In this document: in pieces, positions 4,202-5,986 of the stretch
Layout of the letters: the number at the start of each line of letters is the position of its first letter
How positions within the stretch are numbered: the stretch's first letter is position 1
Program-made: the position numbers and the translations under genes
Notes under the pieces: generated by a model
What the model was told of the DNA's origin: nothing
What the model saw: only the letters and a program-made list of their open reading frames with translations
Database searches by the model: none
DNA from: Spirochaetales bacterium
GTDB taxonomy: Bacteria; Spirochaetota; Spirochaetia; SZUA-6; DRHE01
Assembly: GCA_023136785.1 (NCBI GenBank)
Contig: JAGLQP010000130.1
Location: forward strand, 1-5,986
Length of the DNA stretch: 5,986 bases
Direction: 5' to 3'

Positions 4202-5986
4202 ATGAACCGGATGTCTAAACCGAGGATCTTCGCTGTACTGATTCTTACATTTATTGCTCTTGCACTCTCCCTGTCCAGCTGCAAGGATTTCTCATTTTTC
4301 TCGGAGCTCGGGATCAAGGGGGGCTTGAGTATCAACCCCTCTGAGATCACCGTTGCGGTCAACTCGTCCGTGACCTTTACTGCAGCCGGAGGTAATCCTC
4401 CGTATGCGTATGGATTAGTCAGCGGTACAGGCTCTATCGATGCGGCCACAGGAGCGTACACCGCTCCAGCCGCCGCCAGTAACGACATCGTAGTGGTCAC
4501 CGACAGCACCGGCCAGTCCGGGACGGCTGCCGTAACCGTGGCGCCCAATTTGGAGGCGCTGAAGATCAGCCCGACCACGGCCAGCGTTTCTGTGGGCAAC
4601 AGCATCTCCTTCGTTCCTACAGGCGGCGTGAGTCCCTACACCTTCGATTTTCAGACCAACAATTCCGGGGGTAACGTGACACCGGGCGGTGTATATACCG
4701 CGGGTTCTACGACCGGTGTTTCCGATACGATCATCGTGACGGATTCAGACACCCCGCCTCAAACCTGTTCGGTTCCCGCCGTGGTCAGTGTGACCGGCGC
4801 GGTGACCAATATAGACCACAGCATTCCCGGAGAAACATTTCCTCCCAGTGCCATTGTCGGCTCGAGCATCAGCGGAGATTTCACGATCCACAACGGCGGC
4901 AGTGCTACGGGCACGGCCAGCATCTCCTGGTGGCTGTTCATCTCCGAAGACGGCACCTTCGGCGGCGATGGGGAACATCTCGTCGCCAGTGGGATCGTAA
5001 CCGACGATATCCTCGCTTCCGGTGACTATGTGGTTGCACCTACGGGGAATTGGCCCTCGGATCTGCCGCAGGGGAACTACGATCTGTTCGTGATGGTCTC
5101 TTCCCCGGACGATCTCGATCACGGTAACAATGTATCCACAGCCAGCGCATTCACCTTGAATGTACCCGATGTGGACTATCGGGTTCTCTCCGTGACCAAC
5201 CTGGGTGAAACCCACGTCGGCGGCTCGATCAGCGGTGAGTTCACACTGGACAACGAGGGCACCGACGACGGAACCCAGACCGTTACCTGGAAGGCTTACG
5301 TGTCCGCCAACACTACCGTCGATGTGGGGGATACTCTCATCGATTCGAACACGGAAGGGGCGATGACCTCCGCCGAGGTTCCTCGCACCGTTTCTTTCAG
5401 CGGGACCTGGCCCTCCAGCCCTGGCAGCTACTACCTCGTGGTCGAGGTGATTGCCGGCGACGATGCCGCAGCCGGGAATGACGGCGACAACACCACAGCC
5501 ACAGGCTCCGCGCTCAGCGTAGCCTATCCTGAGGTGGACTACTACGCCGATGCCATTTCGAGCACCGGGGGTGTTGCCGGGGATACCTTGAGCTGCAGCT
5601 TCGACTTGAACAACGCGGGCAGCGATGCCAGCGCCATGGCCGTTACCTGGAACCTCTACGTATCCGCCAACAGCACGCTGGATGCGGGGGACTACCTGGC
5701 GACCTCGGGCAGCGCAGGACCGCTGGGAGCGGGTCCTTCCTCCACGATGATCAATCCTAGCGGAGCCACCTGGCCGATCACCCCGGGGGATTACTACCTG
5801 ATCGTTGAGATCGAATCCTACGAGGATCTAGCGGCGGGCAACGCCGGCAATGATGTCGCGGTGTCCGGCAGCACCTTAACCGTAGCAGCTCCCAGGGTGG
5901 ACTATACGGTTTCCCAGGCCGAACACACCGGCGGAGGCGAAAAAGCGCCGGGCCAACCCTTCACCGGCCGATTCAGGTATACCAAC
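4202..5986 (+). CDS. Large surface lipoprotein with Ig-like and CARDB-like repeats (3' end outside the window)
   Basis: The frame is open for 595 codons from ATG 4202 to the last base of the window, so the C-terminus is missing. Residues 1-26 are a lipoprotein signal: basic start, hydrophobic core, and the lipobox Leu24-Ser-Ser-Cys27, where lipid would be attached. Residues 42-117 and 120-200 are two related Ig-like domains of about 78 residues (LSINPSEITVAVNSSVTFTA and LKISPTTASVSVGNSISFVP, each followed by a GG-x-x-PY turn and an ATGAYTA or GGVYTA strand). From residue 204 there are repeats of 120-121 residues resembling CARDB adhesion modules: VDY start, SGxFxLxNxG, VTWxxYVSAN, DxGD, TWPxxPGxYYLxVE and a Gly/Asn-rich end. 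No catalytic motif is visible. The upstream stop is 19 bases away, implying an operon with the barrel protein. The likely role is an envelope-anchored adhesive or ligand-binding protein; the CARDB assignment is from pattern recognition only. Confidence 0.88.
   Translation, partial: MNRMSKPRIFAVLILTFIALALSLSSCKDFSFFSELGIKGGLSINPSEITVAVNSSVTFTAAGGNPPYAYGLVSGTGSIDAATGAYTAPAAASNDIVVVTDSTGQSGTAAVTVAPNLEALKISPTTASVSVGNSISFVPTGGVSPYTFDFQTNNSGGNVTPGGVYTAGSTTGVSDTIIVTDSDTPPQTCSVPAVVSVTGAVTNIDHSIPGETFPPSAIVGSSISGDFTIHNGGSATGTASISWWLFISEDGTFGGDGEHLVASGIVTDDILASGDYVVAPTGNWPSDLPQGNYDLFVMVSSPDDLDHGNNVSTASAFTLNVPDVDYRVLSVTNLGETHVGGSISGEFTLDNEGTDDGTQTVTWKAYVSANTTVDVGDTLIDSNTEGAMTSAEVPRTVSFSGTWPSSPGSYYLVVEVIAGDDAAAGNDGDNTTATGSALSVAYPEVDYYADAISSTGGVAGDTLSCSFDLNNAGSDASAMAVTWNLYVSANSTLDAGDYLATSGSAGPLGAGPSSTMINPSGATWPITPGDYYLIVEIESYEDLAAGNAGNDVAVSGSTLTVAAPRVDYTVSQAEHTGGGEKAPGQPFTGRFRYTN
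4811..5986 (+). repeat. Tandem 120-121-codon repeats within the lipoprotein gene
   Basis: Unit starts lie at 4811 (IDH), 5171 (VDY), 5534 (VDY) and 5897 (VDY), giving unit lengths of 360, 363 and 363 bases. The fourth unit is cut by the window end after 30 codons. The units have diverged in sequence but keep the same landmarks. The second and third share the exact 12 bases CGTTACCTGGAA at 5281 and 5641, and YVSAN follows two residues later in both. The first unit is the most divergent, with WW in place of TW and NWPSDLPQGNYDL in place of the TWPxxPGxYYL strand. The pattern indicates old duplication of a domain-sized unit, not recent slippage. Confidence 0.85.

Noticed and set aside
4745..5215. 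Minus-strand open frame opposite the lipoprotein repeats, and a similar one at 4177-4605
   Set aside because: The plus-strand frame has a signal peptide, lipobox and conserved repeat landmarks over the same bases, so these are shadows.
1..5986. CRISPR array, insertion sequence or integration site
   Set aside because: No short regularly spaced repeats, transposase-like frames or terminal inverted repeats were seen; the only long repeats are the protein-coding units in the lipoprotein gene.

Overview
The window looks like chromosomal DNA from a free-living, diderm, moderately GC-rich bacterium, most probably a spirochaete or a similar environmental anaerobe. This is inferred from three things: a lipoprotein with a loose Leu-Ser-Ser-Cys lipobox, a small outer-membrane-barrel protein, and a compact ResB/CcsA (System II) cytochrome c maturation pair. 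No marker gene fixes the phylum, so treat the assignment as tentative.

Layout: (1) About 17-478, minus strand: remnant of a heavy-metal P-type ATPase, lacking its N-terminus, most of the actuator domain and the whole catalytic core. (2) 556-921, plus strand: a stand-alone CheY-like receiver protein, starting at GTG just after an in-frame stop. (3) 922-1074: a short gap with two adjacent inverted repeats. (4) 1075/1090-2022 and 2019-2804: resB and ccsA, overlapping by ATGA and surely translationally coupled. They supply the haem-delivery and ligation machinery of System II. The thioredoxin (ResA/CcsX) and CcdA partners are not in the window, nor is any c-type cytochrome. (5) 2805-2964: a 160-base gap with no clear terminator but with a 13-base direct repeat (2905-2933) before the next gene. 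(6) 2965-4182: a two-part envelope protein with a signal peptide, a periplasmic TolB/CsgG-like alpha-beta domain, a Pro/Ser-rich linker and a C-terminal beta-barrel. (7) 4202 to the window end: a large lipoprotein, incomplete here. It has two Ig-like domains followed by at least three CARDB-like repeats of 120-121 residues, with a fourth beginning at the edge.

The last two genes are 19 bases apart with a good ribosome binding site between them and probably form one transcription unit for the cell surface. The resB-ccsA pair is a separate bioenergetic unit. Nothing in the window links the receiver protein or the ATPase remnant functionally to either unit. No tRNA, rRNA, insertion sequence or CRISPR array was recognised. 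The least ordinary items are the surface operon (a fused TolB-like/barrel protein with a repeat lipoprotein) and the decayed ATPase. I do not see a clearly new biological system.
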